This document shows positions 37,339 through 46,506 of a DNA stretch of 64,000 nucleotides, piece after piece (the first letter of the stretch is position 1; each line of letters begins with the position of its first letter). Both the position numbers and the translations under genes were made by a program. Below the pieces are notes generated by a model. The model did not search any database and was not told where the DNA came from. It saw nothing but the letters and a program-made list of their open reading frames with translations. This DNA comes from Dyella monticola (GTDB lineage: Bacteria > Pseudomonadota > Gammaproteobacteria > Xanthomonadales > Rhodanobacteraceae): the NCBI RefSeq assembly GCF_003363155.1, contig NZ_QRBE01000011.1:62001-126000 (forward strand), given 5' to 3'.

Positions 37339-37710
37339 TGTCGCCTCCGGATAGGGTCATCAGCCGGGCCAGTTGCCCGCCATTACTTTAGCGACGAACG
37401 GCCCGATTGGAATTCGACAGCCTGCCCGAAAAAAGTTGGCGCTTTTTCGCATTGGGTATGGGTTGACCTAAGCGGCAATGACCAGCGCGAGCCTGCAAAT
37501 GGCCAGGACATGTTGCCGTCGCGCGCTGCATGCAGACACCGGGCCGATCCATTTTAGGTTGGATGCGGACATTAGGTTCGACCACCCGACAATTGGACTT
37601 GATCCCGCTTCGGCGGACGACTTGACCGTTGTCTGTCGAATTCACCCCAATCCGAATTTGGTTGACTGCCCGAATTCGACCGAACACTAAGCCCCATCAA
37701 AACGCCTAGC
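37339..37710. other. Non-coding region with repeated GAATTCGAC motif
   Basis: About 370 bases without a convincing gene. The nonamer GAATTCGAC occurs at 37410-37418 and 37672-37680, and its reverse complement at 37635-37643. The last two form an inverted repeat separated by 28 bases. Meaning unknown. Confidence 0.3.
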
Positions 37711-37740
37711 AAAAAGATTCCTGGGAAAATCATTCCCGGT
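37711..37740 (-). terminator. Intrinsic terminator of the frameshifted zinc-ribbon gene
   Basis: On the minus strand CCGGGAA-TGATT-TTCCCAGG is followed by AATCTTTTTGC, a stem with a T-run just after the stop at 37779. Its presence suggests the gene, despite the frameshift, was a normal transcription unit extending to 37779. Confidence 0.65.
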
Positions 37741-37778
37741 AGGCCGAGAGTTCTATGATAGCTTTGAGAATGATCGAT

Positions 37779-38592
37779 TCAAAAAATGTCGTCGTTGAAG
37801 TTCAGCGCCGACATTTGTGGATGGTCAACTTCATAGGCGATTGGGACACGCTGATTTGTGCGGGCGTAAACGAGGTTGGGGTCATTTGGACGATCGCTTG
37901 TCCCGAGCTCAGCATAGCCATGTATAGGTTGCGATCCTCCCGCTTCAGACGTCGGCGTAAACGCATATTCCACGTTTATGCTGCAAGAGCGTTTCCCGCA
38001 TGCCCCCGTATAAATGCGAACGACATCCGCCATCACTCGCTGACCATTGGTCTGGATTTTTGCCTCGGCATGTTCTTGGCTTCGTAGCCAAATTGCCGAG
38101 AGGAAAAAAAGTCCCACAAAATAGCGCAAAAAGTTTGACAAAAAAAGCAAATCGGGACGACGGATTATTAGCGCCGATATTCGCGCTTAAACGTCTCGCG
38201 ACGACAACTATCCCCAAGAGCGCAAGAAGAACAATGCACGTCTTTACAGCGTCGCCGTGTAACAGAATTGCGAAGGCTGACGAGGGATTGCTGAGGATTG
38301 GGATACCCCAAACAAATAAGATTCCCAAAATGGCGCCAAATACCCAGCCATATTTAATATTTGGCTTCCCTGGCTTGTTGAACGCAAGGCCGCTTGGCTC
38401 CTGCTGGTAGGCAGGCCCTTCGTTCAATCTGTTACCTGACTCATAGGGGAAACTTGAAGTGACATCCGAAAGTAAACCGTGTGGATCATGCAAGGTCTTT
38501 ACGTACGCTTTGCCACAAGAGGGGCATTCCCAATCGGGTGCTTGATCCGTTGGTTTTCTTTCGTAGCCACATGCGTGACAAACGGTCCCCAT
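37779..38592 (-). pseudogene. Zinc-ribbon membrane protein gene interrupted by a 1-nt frameshift at A7 tracts
   Basis: Start ATG 38592 with AGGGGTGG upstream. The first frame gives an N-terminal zinc ribbon (CHACGYERK and CPSCGKAYV), a linker, and membrane segments near residues 85-105 and 118-135. It then runs off into an implausible tail, stopping at 37945. From about 38150 to 37779 a different frame continues with a membrane segment (YFVGLFFLSAIWL) and a soluble domain (VMADVVRIYTGACGKRSCSI). Two A7 runs, 38140-38146 and 38104-38110, lie in the overlap. Removing one base in either run joins the frames into one ~270-residue protein. Real mutation, slippage or sequencing error cannot be told apart. 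Confidence 0.65.
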
Positions 38593-39026
38593 ATCCACCC
38601 CTGTCGGGATTGAGCTGATTGTGAATGAATTTACTCGCTACCTAAAGCCGTCCGCTACGAGTCGAAAGCCGACGTGGGTCGGAAGCAGGCATTTCGGCAT
38701 CGCCTCGTGACCACCACTCATCTTAGTCTGATCTATTCAATGAAGATAATTCGTTATTCAACCGTCCGGTGATGACCAGTCTTCAACTGGTATGAGTTAC
38801 TCAGATTCAGATGTTTTTCAAACGCACTCCCAACAGGCGAATCCAAGAGTGAATAATGCTCAGATCGTAGTTGGCAATCGTGTTGACGTCATGAATCGCA
38901 TGATTCTTCGGACCACTCTTCTCCTCACCATGTCCGAACCCAGATAGGAGCTTGATTAGCGCAGCTGGCGGTCGCTCTCAGGAATCCGGTAGCATTCAAA
39001 GCATAAGGGGAATCCGGGGCCGGGCA
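38593..39026. promoter_or_regulatory. Divergent intergenic region
   Basis: About 430 AT-richer bases between the zinc-ribbon gene and the DUF3857 gene. No gene found. A small stem CCAGT-CTTCA-ACTGG lies near 38775. It should contain promoters in both directions, but none can be assigned confidently. Confidence 0.3.
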
Positions 39027-41690
39027 ATGACAAGGGACGAATTGCGCCTCCGTTGGGGCGTACTGGGTGCACGCCTTAAAGCCGACTGGTGGGCATTCTT
39101 GATGCTAGGGGTGTTCGCTGCGTTGACGCCGCTCACGGGGCATGCCGCCGAATACACCATCGGCCCAGCTCCGGCCTGGGTCATTCCTATTACGCCCGGC
39201 GCCGCCAGTTCGGCCGCAGCCAGCCAGGACAGCTTTGGCGAAGTGTACTTGCTGGTGGATACGCAGGTTCTGGCCAGGGATCAGCAACACGTAACGTATC
39301 GTCGGCTGGTCATTAACGCAGTCAACGCCAGTGGCGTTAATTCGGTTGCGAATATTCAAATACGGTTCGACCCGTCCTATCAGTCTCTCGTGTTGCATTC
39401 GATCGACATCGTGCGCAATGGTCATATCATCCCCAAGCTGGCCACGGCTCGGATTCAGGTGCTGCAGCGAGAAGCCGAGCTGGAGGCGCAGATCTATGAC
39501 GGCACCAAGACTGTCAACGTCTTTTTGGACGATGTGCGCGAAGGCGATACGGTTGACTACTCCTACAGTACGAGTGGGCGCAACCCGGTGTTCAAGGGCT
39601 TAGACTTTGGGGCGGCGCTTTTGCAGTTTTCCAGCCCTGTGGCACGCGTTTATTCACGGCTGCTTGTGTCCAGCAGCAAGCACATCAGTTTCGCCGCGCG
39701 AAATACGTCTCTAAAGCCCGCGATAAGCCACCACAACGGACTGCTCGACTACGTATGGGACGTGGTCAACCCGCCTGTGCTGAAGGTCGAGAACGATGCG
39801 CCCTTTTGGTATATGCCGTATGCAGAGGTTACGTGGAGCGAGTTTGCCGACTGGCAGACCGTGGCGCGTTGGGCTCAGCCGCTTTATCAGGTGCCAGAGG
39901 CCCTAAGTCCTGAGCTGCAAGCGCAGGTCGACCGCATCGCAAAGACCGAGCAGACATCCGTTGGACGCATGCTTGCGGCACTGCGGCTGGTCCAGGGCGA
40001 CGTGCGCTACCTAGGCGTGGAGATCGGCCAGAACTCGCACGCACCTAATCCGCCGGCCTTGGTGTATGCGCGTCGCTTCGGCGACTGCAAGGACAAAACG
40101 CTGCTTCTGTTGACGTTGCTTGAACACCTTGGGATCGACGCGCACGCGGCGTTGGTCAATACCGTCTTGCAGCGCGGCTTGGCGGACGTACTACCCTCTC
40201 CAGGTGTGTTCGACCACGTGCTTGTCCAGGCGCAGATCGATGGCCGGGTGTGGTGGATCGATCCGGCACGGTACCTCCAGAAGGCGAATCTGGCGGACCT
40301 TTACCAGCCAGATTATGGCCTGGCACTCATCGTAGACCCGCATACACAAGGGCTGACCGCCATGCCACGGGCCGCCGCAGGGTCTTCAGCGCGCCATCTG
40401 GACGTTCTGTTCGATGCGCGTGCTGGTTTCGATAAGCCCGTTCGCTACACATTGGAGACCACAACAACAGGTATGTACGCTGAGGCGATACGCGCCAGGT
40501 TGTCGTCGACAAATATCACGGATGTCGAAAAGAGCTACTTGAACTTCCGCGCCACGCATTATGCCCATATCAAGTTGGCGGCACCGTTGCAGGTAAGAGA
40601 TGACGAAGCGGCAAACCATATCATCACGAAGGAAACCTACACCATTCCCGATATGTTGCAGCCCTCGAGCGATGCTAAACAACGCGTGGCGGACTTCCTT
40701 CTGCCTGACATTTCGCAGGTACTGCGCGAGCCGCCGGATACGATACGTAAATCGCCGTTGCGGTTGATTTATCCGCACGACGTGAGCCAACGCACCGAAG
40801 TTCTGCTGCCGGCCAACTGGCCCCTCAAGCCGCGCTCCACCGTAATCGACGACCCTGCATTCCATTTCGAACAATCGACGATCATCGATGGCTCGCGCTT
40901 GGTCATACTCGATCATTTTCAAGCATTGACCGACGAGGTGTCCGCACAGGACATGTCCCGCTACGTAGGCAATCTGGCGCGGGCACGAGCTATCGTCGGT
41001 TATGAATTGGCATGGAGCAATCAGGCAGCGGCCAGCAGGGCCACCACTGTCGCGCCTTCCGGGTTCGACCGCATGAACTGGCCGCTGGTATTGCTGGCAT
41101 TGGCATCATTTGGTTTCTGGACCTGGCTGGCCATCACCACCTACAGGTACGACCCCGCGCCGAGCAGTGACTGCGACAAACGCTGGGTCGGTATTGGTGG
41201 CTGGTTATTGCTGCCGACCTTGGCGTTTGCGCTCAGGCCGCTGTTGTACGGAAAAAATCTGGCAAATCTGGCCGTTATTATGGACATTGACCGTTGGTCT
41301 CAGCTGACCACCTATGGTCATCACGCCTATAACGCCATGTGGGCACCTTTGCTTTTGCTTGAGCTGATCAACGACTCGGCGCAATTTGTATTCTCCCTGT
41401 TGCTGCTTCTGCTGTTATTTAAGCACCGCAGCAATTTCCCCCGCATCGCCGTATGGATACTAATAAGCGGCGCGGCTGCATACATGGTGGTCTTGGGCTT
41501 AGAAGGCCTGATTCCTAACATCAAGGCCGATCCACAAGCGTCGACTCGAGCCGTGTCGAACTTGATCGGTTCGGCTCTCTGGTCAGTCTATCTGCTTCGA
41601 TCTCAGCGCGTGAAAGCGACCTTTGTGAGGCGATATCACGCGAGCACGCCGCAGGCGCTATCGCGACCGGCACAGGAAGTTTCGTCGTAG
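39027..41690 (+). CDS. DUF3857/transglutaminase-like protein with C-terminal DUF2569 membrane domain
   Basis: 887 residues from ATG 39027; an upstream TTG at 38952 has its ribosome site too close. A signal or anchor segment (~24-40) precedes a DUF3857 domain (~60-250, with YRRLVINAVNASGVNSVANI). A transglutaminase-like core follows: Cys354 in RRFGDCKDKTLLLLTLLEHL, His in GVFDHVLVQ, Asp in VWWIDPARY, so the Cys-His-Asp triad is complete. The last ~180 residues hold four to five membrane segments starting after VGIGGWLLLPTLAFALRP, typical of DUF2569. The catalytic part is probably periplasmic. Biological role unknown. Confidence 0.85.
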   Translation: MTRDELRLRWGVLGARLKADWWAFLMLGVFAALTPLTGHAAEYTIGPAPAWVIPITPGAASSAAASQDSFGEVYLLVDTQVLARDQQHVTYRRLVINAVNASGVNSVANIQIRFDPSYQSLVLHSIDIVRNGHIIPKLATARIQVLQREAELEAQIYDGTKTVNVFLDDVREGDTVDYSYSTSGRNPVFKGLDFGAALLQFSSPVARVYSRLLVSSSKHISFAARNTSLKPAISHHNGLLDYVWDVVNPPVLKVENDAPFWYMPYAEVTWSEFADWQTVARWAQPLYQVPEALSPELQAQVDRIAKTEQTSVGRMLAALRLVQGDVRYLGVEIGQNSHAPNPPALVYARRFGDCKDKTLLLLTLLEHLGIDAHAALVNTVLQRGLADVLPSPGVFDHVLVQAQIDGRVWWIDPARYLQKANLADLYQPDYGLALIVDPHTQGLTAMPRAAAGSSARHLDVLFDARAGFDKPVRYTLETTTTGMYAEAIRARLSSTNITDVEKSYLNFRATHYAHIKLAAPLQVRDDEAANHIITKETYTIPDMLQPSSDAKQRVADFLLPDISQVLREPPDTIRKSPLRLIYPHDVSQRTEVLLPANWPLKPRSTVIDDPAFHFEQSTIIDGSRLVILDHFQALTDEVSAQDMSRYVGNLARARAIVGYELAWSNQAAASRATTVAPSGFDRMNWPLVLLALASFGFWTWLAITTYRYDPAPSSDCDKRWVGIGGWLLLPTLAFALRPLLYGKNLANLAVIMDIDRWSQLTTYGHHAYNAMWAPLLLLELINDSAQFVFSLLLLLLLFKHRSNFPRIAVWILISGAAAYMVVLGLEGLIPNIKADPQASTRAVSNLIGSALWSVYLLRSQRVKATFVRRYHASTPQALSRPAQEVSS

Positions 41691-41729
41691 CTGGAAAATC
41701 GGGGCTTTTCAGTGTGATCGATCCAAAAA

Positions 41730-41843
41730 ATGCGTACTCACCCCGTTCCCGCTGGCATCGGCGTTTGGTTAGGTGTTCAGTTGCGTGTCTGGTGCTTTGC
41801 GGAGCGATTTTGGCCTAAAGCAAATACGGCCGAGCTTCACTAA
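41730..41843 (+). CDS. Possible 37-residue small protein
   Basis: Open frame from ATG 41730 beginning MRTHPVPAGIGVWLGVQLRV, ending in FWPKANTAELH. It has one short hydrophobic stretch and no good ribosome site. It lies between the DUF2569 gene and the TetR operator. Weak candidate; could be chance or a gene fragment. Confidence 0.2.
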   Translation: MRTHPVPAGIGVWLGVQLRVWCFAERFWPKANTAELH

Positions 41844-41950
41844 CGACAAGGCTCGCATTCGACCCGAAGGGACATATCGGCGCACGCTCTGCCATAGGCA
41901 GCGCAAAGATGCATCGTGTATGGTCATGACTTTTGTCCACTTGCCGCGGC

Positions 41951-41987
41951 GATAACGGCATGTATACAGTGTATACATGCCGTTATC
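41951..41987. promoter_or_regulatory. 37-bp perfect palindrome overlapping the tetR start codon (candidate operator)
   Basis: Arms GATAACGGCATGTATACA and TGTATACATGCCGTTATC flank a single central G. The inner TGTATACA is itself palindromic and occurs twice. The ATG of the TetR gene (41977) lies within the right arm, so a protein bound here would block transcription initiation or early elongation, and the transcript could fold back over its own start. TetR-family proteins usually bind such palindromes near their own gene, so autoregulation is likely. Confidence 0.8.
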
Positions 41988-42558
41988 CACCACCGCCGAC
42001 AAAATCGCCTGCGCCGCCCGCGAGCTGCTGGAAAAGGAAGGTGCGGAGGCGGTAAGCATGCGTCGTGTGGCCGGCATGATCGGCATGACACCAATGGCGA
42101 TCTATCGCCACTATCCCGACCGCGAAGCGCTATTGAACGCCGTGGCGAATACGGGTTTCGAAGAGTTGACCCGGTCGCTGAAGCGCCGGCGCTTCCGCGG
42201 CACGCTGGAAACACGCCTGGTTCATATGGCGAACGTATACCTCGACCACGCGCTGGAAAATCCACGGCTTTTTGAATTGATGTTTCTGCGAAAGCGCGAA
42301 GGCGCGCGCGTCTATCCGCAGGATTTCAAGTCACGCCTGTCGCCTACCGCCAATCAGATGGCCGACCTTGTCGAGGAAGGCATGGCGTGCGGTGAACTGC
42401 GTCAGGACGACCTGTGGGAAATCGTCTTCGAGATGGGCGCCATGTCGCATGGGCTCATCATGCTTTACCTTGGCGGCCGCGTGGCGCTGTCACCCGATCA
42501 ATTCCGTGCTTTCTACCAACGATCGTTCCGGAGATATATCCATGGCATCCTCGCTTGA
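41977..42558 (+). CDS. TetR-family transcriptional regulator
   Basis: 193 residues. N-terminal helix-turn-helix: TADKIACAARELLEKEGAEA, VSMRRVAGMIGMTPMAIYRHYPDREALL (~28-55), with the recognition helix TPMAIYRHY. The C-terminal ligand domain (~75-190) is helical with a WHG-like pattern. There is no ribosome site before the ATG because that space is palindrome, so it may be translated from a leaderless or near-leaderless RNA. It overlaps the Lnt-like gene by 17 bases, so the two form one operon. It probably represses this operon and responds to an unknown hydrophobic ligand. Confidence 0.9.
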   Translation: MPLSTTADKIACAARELLEKEGAEAVSMRRVAGMIGMTPMAIYRHYPDREALLNAVANTGFEELTRSLKRRRFRGTLETRLVHMANVYLDHALENPRLFELMFLRKREGARVYPQDFKSRLSPTANQMADLVEEGMACGELRQDDLWEIVFEMGAMSHGLIMLYLGGRVALSPDQFRAFYQRSFRRYIHGILA

Positions 42559-44014
42559 CCTCAAGCGCGTTGGCACTAGCGCAACCGCTATCGTCCTCAC
42601 GGCGCTGCTTCTCTGGTTTGGAACCGGCATGGAGCCGCTATGGCCGTTGATGTGGCTGGCGCCTTTGCCGGTGCTGCTGGTCGCCATGCGCGCGTCGGCA
42701 TGGCGGTCTGCGATCGTGGCTTTCGCTGCATGGTTCATCGGCATGTGTAATCTCTTGAGTTACCTGCACGGGCTTATCGAACTACCCATCCCAGGTTTGC
42801 TGGTGAATTTCAGCATCATGGCGCTGGTGTTTGTCGTGGCCGTGCTGCTTTTCCGGGCCTTGTTGCGCCGTGGCGCCTATGCCAGTGCGCTGTTGGCATT
42901 GCCCGCGACATGGGTGTCGTTCGAATTCATCGTCAATCTGTCGAGTTCCTCGGGCACCGCCATCAGTCTTGCGTATTCCCAGCTGCGCTTTCTCTCTTTT
43001 CTGCAGTTGGCATCGCTGACCGGTCCCTGGGGCATGAGCTTTGTGCTGTTGCTGTTTCCGGCGCTGGTGGCGGTCGGCGTCTATCTGTATCGCGACGCGC
43101 CCAAGCAGGCGCTGCGCGTGCTGGCCCCGGGCGTCGTGGTGATTGCAGCCGTACTGATTTTTGGTGCCGTGCGCTTGATGCTGCCCATTGATGCCCCGTC
43201 GTTGAAAGTGGGATTAGTGGCGTCCGATGCGCCGGGTAACGATGATGTGGCGCACAAAGGCTTACCGACGCAGCACCTGCTGCAGGCGTATGCGGATGAA
43301 GCGGCCGCGCTCGCGGCACGCGGTGCCACGGTGGTGGTGATGCCGGAGAAGATCGGCAGCGTGGCAGATGGCGAATCACCCGCCTCGGATGCCGTGCTGC
43401 AGACCACCGCCGATCGCAGCAACGTGATAGTGGTTGCGGGCCTGGATCGCATGGCAACAAACGCCGAATACAACGCCGCTCGCGTGTACATCCCGCATGC
43501 GGCGCCGATGGAATACCACAAGGAGCACATGCTCCCGCCGTTCGAACTGAAGTTCACCTCCGGCAAGGCCATCACCGTGATGTCGCAGCCCACCGGGATA
43601 TGGGGTGTGGCGATCTGCAAGGATATGGATTTCACCGGTTTGTCGCGCCGTTATGGCAAAGCGGGCGCGGGGCTCATGCTTGTACCGGCGTGGGATTTCA
43701 ACGTGGACTGGTTGTTCCACGGTCATATCGCGCTGATGCGCGGCGTCGAGAATGGCTTCAGCATGGTTCGCGCTGCGAAAAACGGCAGCCTGTATGTGAG
43801 CGACAGCCGTGGGCGCATTCTCGCGGAAGTGCGCACCAACACAGCACCGTTCGTCACGCTCGTCGCGGAGGTGCCCGTCGCGCACGCGATGACGCTCTAT
43901 CAGCTGCTCGGCAACTGGTTTGCGTGGATCACCTTGGCCGTATTGTTGTGGGTGATCGTGCAAGTGCTTCGACTGCGCAAGCCGCCGTTGGATATCACGC
44001 AACCGATACGGTGA
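42542..44014 (+). CDS. Lnt-like membrane carbon-nitrogen hydrolase (apolipoprotein N-acyltransferase family)
   Basis: 490 residues from ATG 42542 (GGAG upstream), overlapping tetR. About six N-terminal membrane segments (~10-215), a nitrilase-fold domain (~225-450) and one C-terminal membrane segment. The catalytic Glu-Lys-Cys set is visible: Glu in VVVMPEKIG, Lys in EYHKEHMLPPFE and Cys in WGVAICKDMDF, matching Lnt's ordering. Lnt N-acylates the Cys of lipoproteins. Most genomes keep lnt beside corC, so this copy inside a TetR-controlled pair is probably a paralogue with a special substrate. The E.coli-like loop residues cannot be checked here. Confidence 0.82.
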   Translation: MASSLDLKRVGTSATAIVLTALLLWFGTGMEPLWPLMWLAPLPVLLVAMRASAWRSAIVAFAAWFIGMCNLLSYLHGLIELPIPGLLVNFSIMALVFVVAVLLFRALLRRGAYASALLALPATWVSFEFIVNLSSSSGTAISLAYSQLRFLSFLQLASLTGPWGMSFVLLLFPALVAVGVYLYRDAPKQALRVLAPGVVVIAAVLIFGAVRLMLPIDAPSLKVGLVASDAPGNDDVAHKGLPTQHLLQAYADEAAALAARGATVVVMPEKIGSVADGESPASDAVLQTTADRSNVIVVAGLDRMATNAEYNAARVYIPHAAPMEYHKEHMLPPFELKFTSGKAITVMSQPTGIWGVAICKDMDFTGLSRRYGKAGAGLMLVPAWDFNVDWLFHGHIALMRGVENGFSMVRAAKNGSLYVSDSRGRILAEVRTNTAPFVTLVAEVPVAHAMTLYQLLGNWFAWITLAVLLWVIVQVLRLRKPPLDITQPIR

Positions 44015-44036
44015 GTCGGGCGACGCGTATCGCCGC

Positions 44037-44061
44037 GCGCCCAGGTAGCAAACCTGGGCGC
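44037..44061. terminator. Hairpin between convergent genes
   Basis: GCGCCCAGGT-AGCAA-ACCTGGGCGC, a perfect ten-base-pair stem located between the stop of the Lnt-like gene and the stop of the convergent TonB-like gene. There is no T-run on either side, so it may be a weak or factor-dependent bidirectional terminator. Confidence 0.5.
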
Positions 44062-44086
44062 CAGGGCTGACCGCGCATCGCCGATA

Positions 44087-44599
44087 TTAGCGCCCGCGGC
44101 CCCCGCCACCGGACGAGATAGGGGTGCTGGTCGTCCCGCCGTTGATCATGTTGGAGCCAGCGTTGAAGGGCCGCATGGTGCTCAAATTGTCCTGGCTGGA
44201 CAGCACCAACTGGCCGTTAGGGTCATGCGCCCAATACCACGAGCCGGCCGGAACCGGTCTGGCCGAGACATAGGCGAAATGAGCCGCGTACTCGCCCGAG
44301 GTGGTCTGCTCGGACTTCAAGGCCACTTCGATAATGAACTGACTGGGGATCGGCTTGCCCTGCTTGTCGGTCGCAGGCTTATGGATCATCTGGTCGAGAT
44401 TCGCGCGCAGCACGCGCATGAGCGAGTGCGAAAGCGGATAGGCGGGTGAGACATCGGTAACCTTGCCCTGGGTATCCACGCGCACCAGCACCGGTTCGAT
44501 ATTGCCCTTGGTTTGGTCGGTAGTCGCCGGCTCGCCGGCCATGCCGCTGGTACTGCTCAGCAACGCAACGATCAGGGTGGAAAGCAGTACTGCTCGCAT
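44087..44599 (-). CDS. Exported protein with TonB-C-like domain
   Basis: 170 residues from ATG 44599, where AAGGAG is six bases away; ATG 44605 would be too close. Signal peptide MRAVLLSTLIVALLSSTSGMAG. The mature part EPVLVRVDTQGKVTDVSPAY ... GKPIPSQFIIEVAL resembles the C-terminal strand-helix-strand of TonB, without any transmembrane anchor or proline linker. The tail is Gly/Ser rich and ends GGGGRGR. Likely a periplasmic protein of unknown role. Confidence 0.65.
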   Translation of the reverse strand: MRAVLLSTLIVALLSSTSGMAGEPATTDQTKGNIEPVLVRVDTQGKVTDVSPAYPLSHSLMRVLRANLDQMIHKPATDKQGKPIPSQFIIEVALKSEQTTSGEYAAHFAYVSARPVPAGSWYWAHDPNGQLVLSSQDNLSTMRPFNAGSNMINGGTTSTPISSGGGGRGR

Positions 44600-44715
44600 G
44601 CCCATCTCCTTGTGACAGTTCGGCAGTCAGCTTCTTACGCCTTGCGATTTGCCGAGTCAAGGAACGGGTCCGGGGCGGCCGCGTCGCGCTGGCCGCCCAT
44701 TCGCCCAGGTAGCTG

Positions 44716-45237
44716 TCAGAGTTGCTCGGGGCCCTTTTTCAACCAGCGGTCGATGAGCAGTTTTTCGTAGCGCAGGCTGTCGATATCCCACTCGGAGGCA
44801 GCATCGGCGCGGAAGAACGGATCGCGCAGCTTGCGCGCACCCTCGCGGATGACCTGGCCATGGGTGTCGAGCAGACGGAAACGCAGGTCGATGTGCGGTG
44901 GATACATGCTCTTGATCACACGCACGTTGCGCAGTTCGGGCCCGCGCCACGGTTCGAAGGTACCGGCGCGCTCGACGTCGGTCACCACGATGTCCAGGTG
45001 ATCACCCGCGGGCACGATCTTGCTGGCACGATCATCAATGTAGCGCTTGAGCGTTTGCAGGTAATCGTCGTGGGCGAGGCTGGGTGCCAAGGCGAGAACC
45101 TTGCGGGTCTCGGTGAATTGCTCCGGGTGGTCATAGCTGACCGAGACATTCGGCGGCGGTGCGGTCGTGGCCATGGCCGGCAGCTGGAGCAGGGCCAGGG
45201 TGGCGAGCAGGGCGTGCAGGACGATTCGTCGATTCAT
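44716..45237 (-). CDS. DUF3016 family exported protein
   Basis: 173 residues from ATG 45237, preceded by GGAGGAAG. Signal peptide to ~25 (QLPAMA). The mature part carries the DUF3016 pattern: NVSVSYDHPEQFTETRK, YLQTLKRYIDDRASKIVPAG, DIVVTDVERAGTFEPWRGPE, PHIDLRFRLLDTHGQVIREG and RYEKLLIDRWL. The family is restricted mainly to Xanthomonadales and some other proteobacteria, which supports the host assignment. Function unknown; periplasmic. Confidence 0.85.
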   Translation of the reverse strand: MNRRIVLHALLATLALLQLPAMATTAPPPNVSVSYDHPEQFTETRKVLALAPSLAHDDYLQTLKRYIDDRASKIVPAGDHLDIVVTDVERAGTFEPWRGPELRNVRVIKSMYPPHIDLRFRLLDTHGQVIREGARKLRDPFFRADAASEWDIDSLRYEKLLIDRWLKKGPEQL

Positions 45238-45369
45238 GACAGTCTTCCTCCGGGTTGGGGTGACATCATCCGATGGTCGGACGATAACAAGACAACGCGC
45301 CAGGACACCGAAGGTGGACCGCGCCGGTTCGCACGCGGCGATTTCGAACGTCGATGGTGACTGAAGCAA

Positions 45370-46506
45370 TCAGGCTATCGGCGCAGCCATATAACGACGC
45401 TCGCGCCGCGCCCACCTCCTTCGCACAGGTTCGCGCAGTCGCAGGCATGGACGCTCCACCAGATAATGGAGCGCTGCGCCGGCAACGAGTACGGCCGCCA
45501 TATAGATCCATACAGTCCAAAGGCCGCGCCCATCGACCCACGGCGCGAAACGCCCGTGCAGTTGTCCGTAAACCATCTTGTGAGTCAGATAGAAACTGTA
45601 GGAGCTGGCTGCAAGCCATGGCGCGCCCGGGATCGACATGCTGGCCAGAACACTGCGTTGACTCGCCGCTCCGGCCACGAGTGCGGTCATGGCCAAGGCG
45701 AGCACGGGATAACCGAATACGTTGGCGCTCAATGCAAAGCGTTGCTGTCCGTTGAACATCCACATGCACAGGCCCGTGAGCAACACACCCGCCACCCACG
45801 CCGCGTTGGCGTTGCGTTCGATCCAGGCCCAAGCTCGTGTGCGATAACTGCGTGCGGCGGCCAAGGCGACACCGCCGAGCAAATCGTCCAGCCGCGCATA
45901 GGTGGGGTAGTAAAGGCGCTCCAGGTACGTCGTATCCCCATCACCGCCGTTGGCCTCCATGGGTCCAACAACGTGGATCCAGAGCCACGCACGAAGCGCC
46001 ATTCCGCCCACGACCAGCGCAGCAATAACGGCCACACCGCGCCCAAGCCGTCCTGTGCGTACCAACAGGAGCGCCAGTAGCGGAAATAGCAGGTAGAACT
46101 GTTCTTCCACACACAGCGACCATGCATGCGAAAAGGCGCCGCGGTTGGGATCGATGAACAGATTCAGCGTGTAGGTGAGGAACTGCCACAGCGGCATCAT
46201 GCGTGGCTCTTCGCGCAGGGAAGGCCATGCGAGATAGACGGCCAAAACCACAACGTAGGCGGGTAAGGTTCTAAAGCTCCGCCGCAGATAAAAGTCGACA
46301 AAGTCCAGGCCACCGCGGGACGCGAGCGTATTGAAAACCTGCGAGCCGATCAGGAATCCGGACAAGGCAAAGAACAAATCCACACCCATCCAGCCGCTCC
46401 AGCGCAATACGCCGCCGCCCATGTATCCGGCGATATAGGAATGAAATGGCATCACCCACAGGATGGCAATCGCCCGCAGCAGGTCCAGCCCCGGCTTTCG
46501 TTCCAT
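45370..46506 (-). CDS. Acyltransferase family 3 (OafA-like) membrane protein
   Basis: 378 residues from ATG 46506 with GGGGA upstream. Opens with the family motif GLDLLRAIAILWVMPFHSY, where the His is essential in related O-acyltransferases, followed by GWMGVDLFFALSGFLIG and SFRTLPAYVVVLAVYL, and about ten membrane segments overall. The motif SHAWSLCVEEQFYLLFPLLA is also typical. These enzymes transfer acetyl or other acyl groups to exported polysaccharides or lipids. Not linked to a glycan operon here. Confidence 0.9.
   Translation of the reverse strand: MERKPGLDLLRAIAILWVMPFHSYIAGYMGGGVLRWSGWMGVDLFFALSGFLIGSQVFNTLASRGGLDFVDFYLRRSFRTLPAYVVVLAVYLAWPSLREEPRMMPLWQFLTYTLNLFIDPNRGAFSHAWSLCVEEQFYLLFPLLALLLVRTGRLGRGVAVIAALVVGGMALRAWLWIHVVGPMEANGGDGDTTYLERLYYPTYARLDDLLGGVALAAARSYRTRAWAWIERNANAAWVAGVLLTGLCMWMFNGQQRFALSANVFGYPVLALAMTALVAGAASQRSVLASMSIPGAPWLAASSYSFYLTHKMVYGQLHGRFAPWVDGRGLWTVWIYMAAVLVAGAALHYLVERPCLRLREPVRRRWARRERRYMAAPIA

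Noticed and set aside
37388-37687. 99-codon minus-strand open frame before the YCII gene
   Set aside because: Basic, low-order composition with no ribosome site, and it spans the repeated GAATTCGAC motifs, so it is more likely non-coding.
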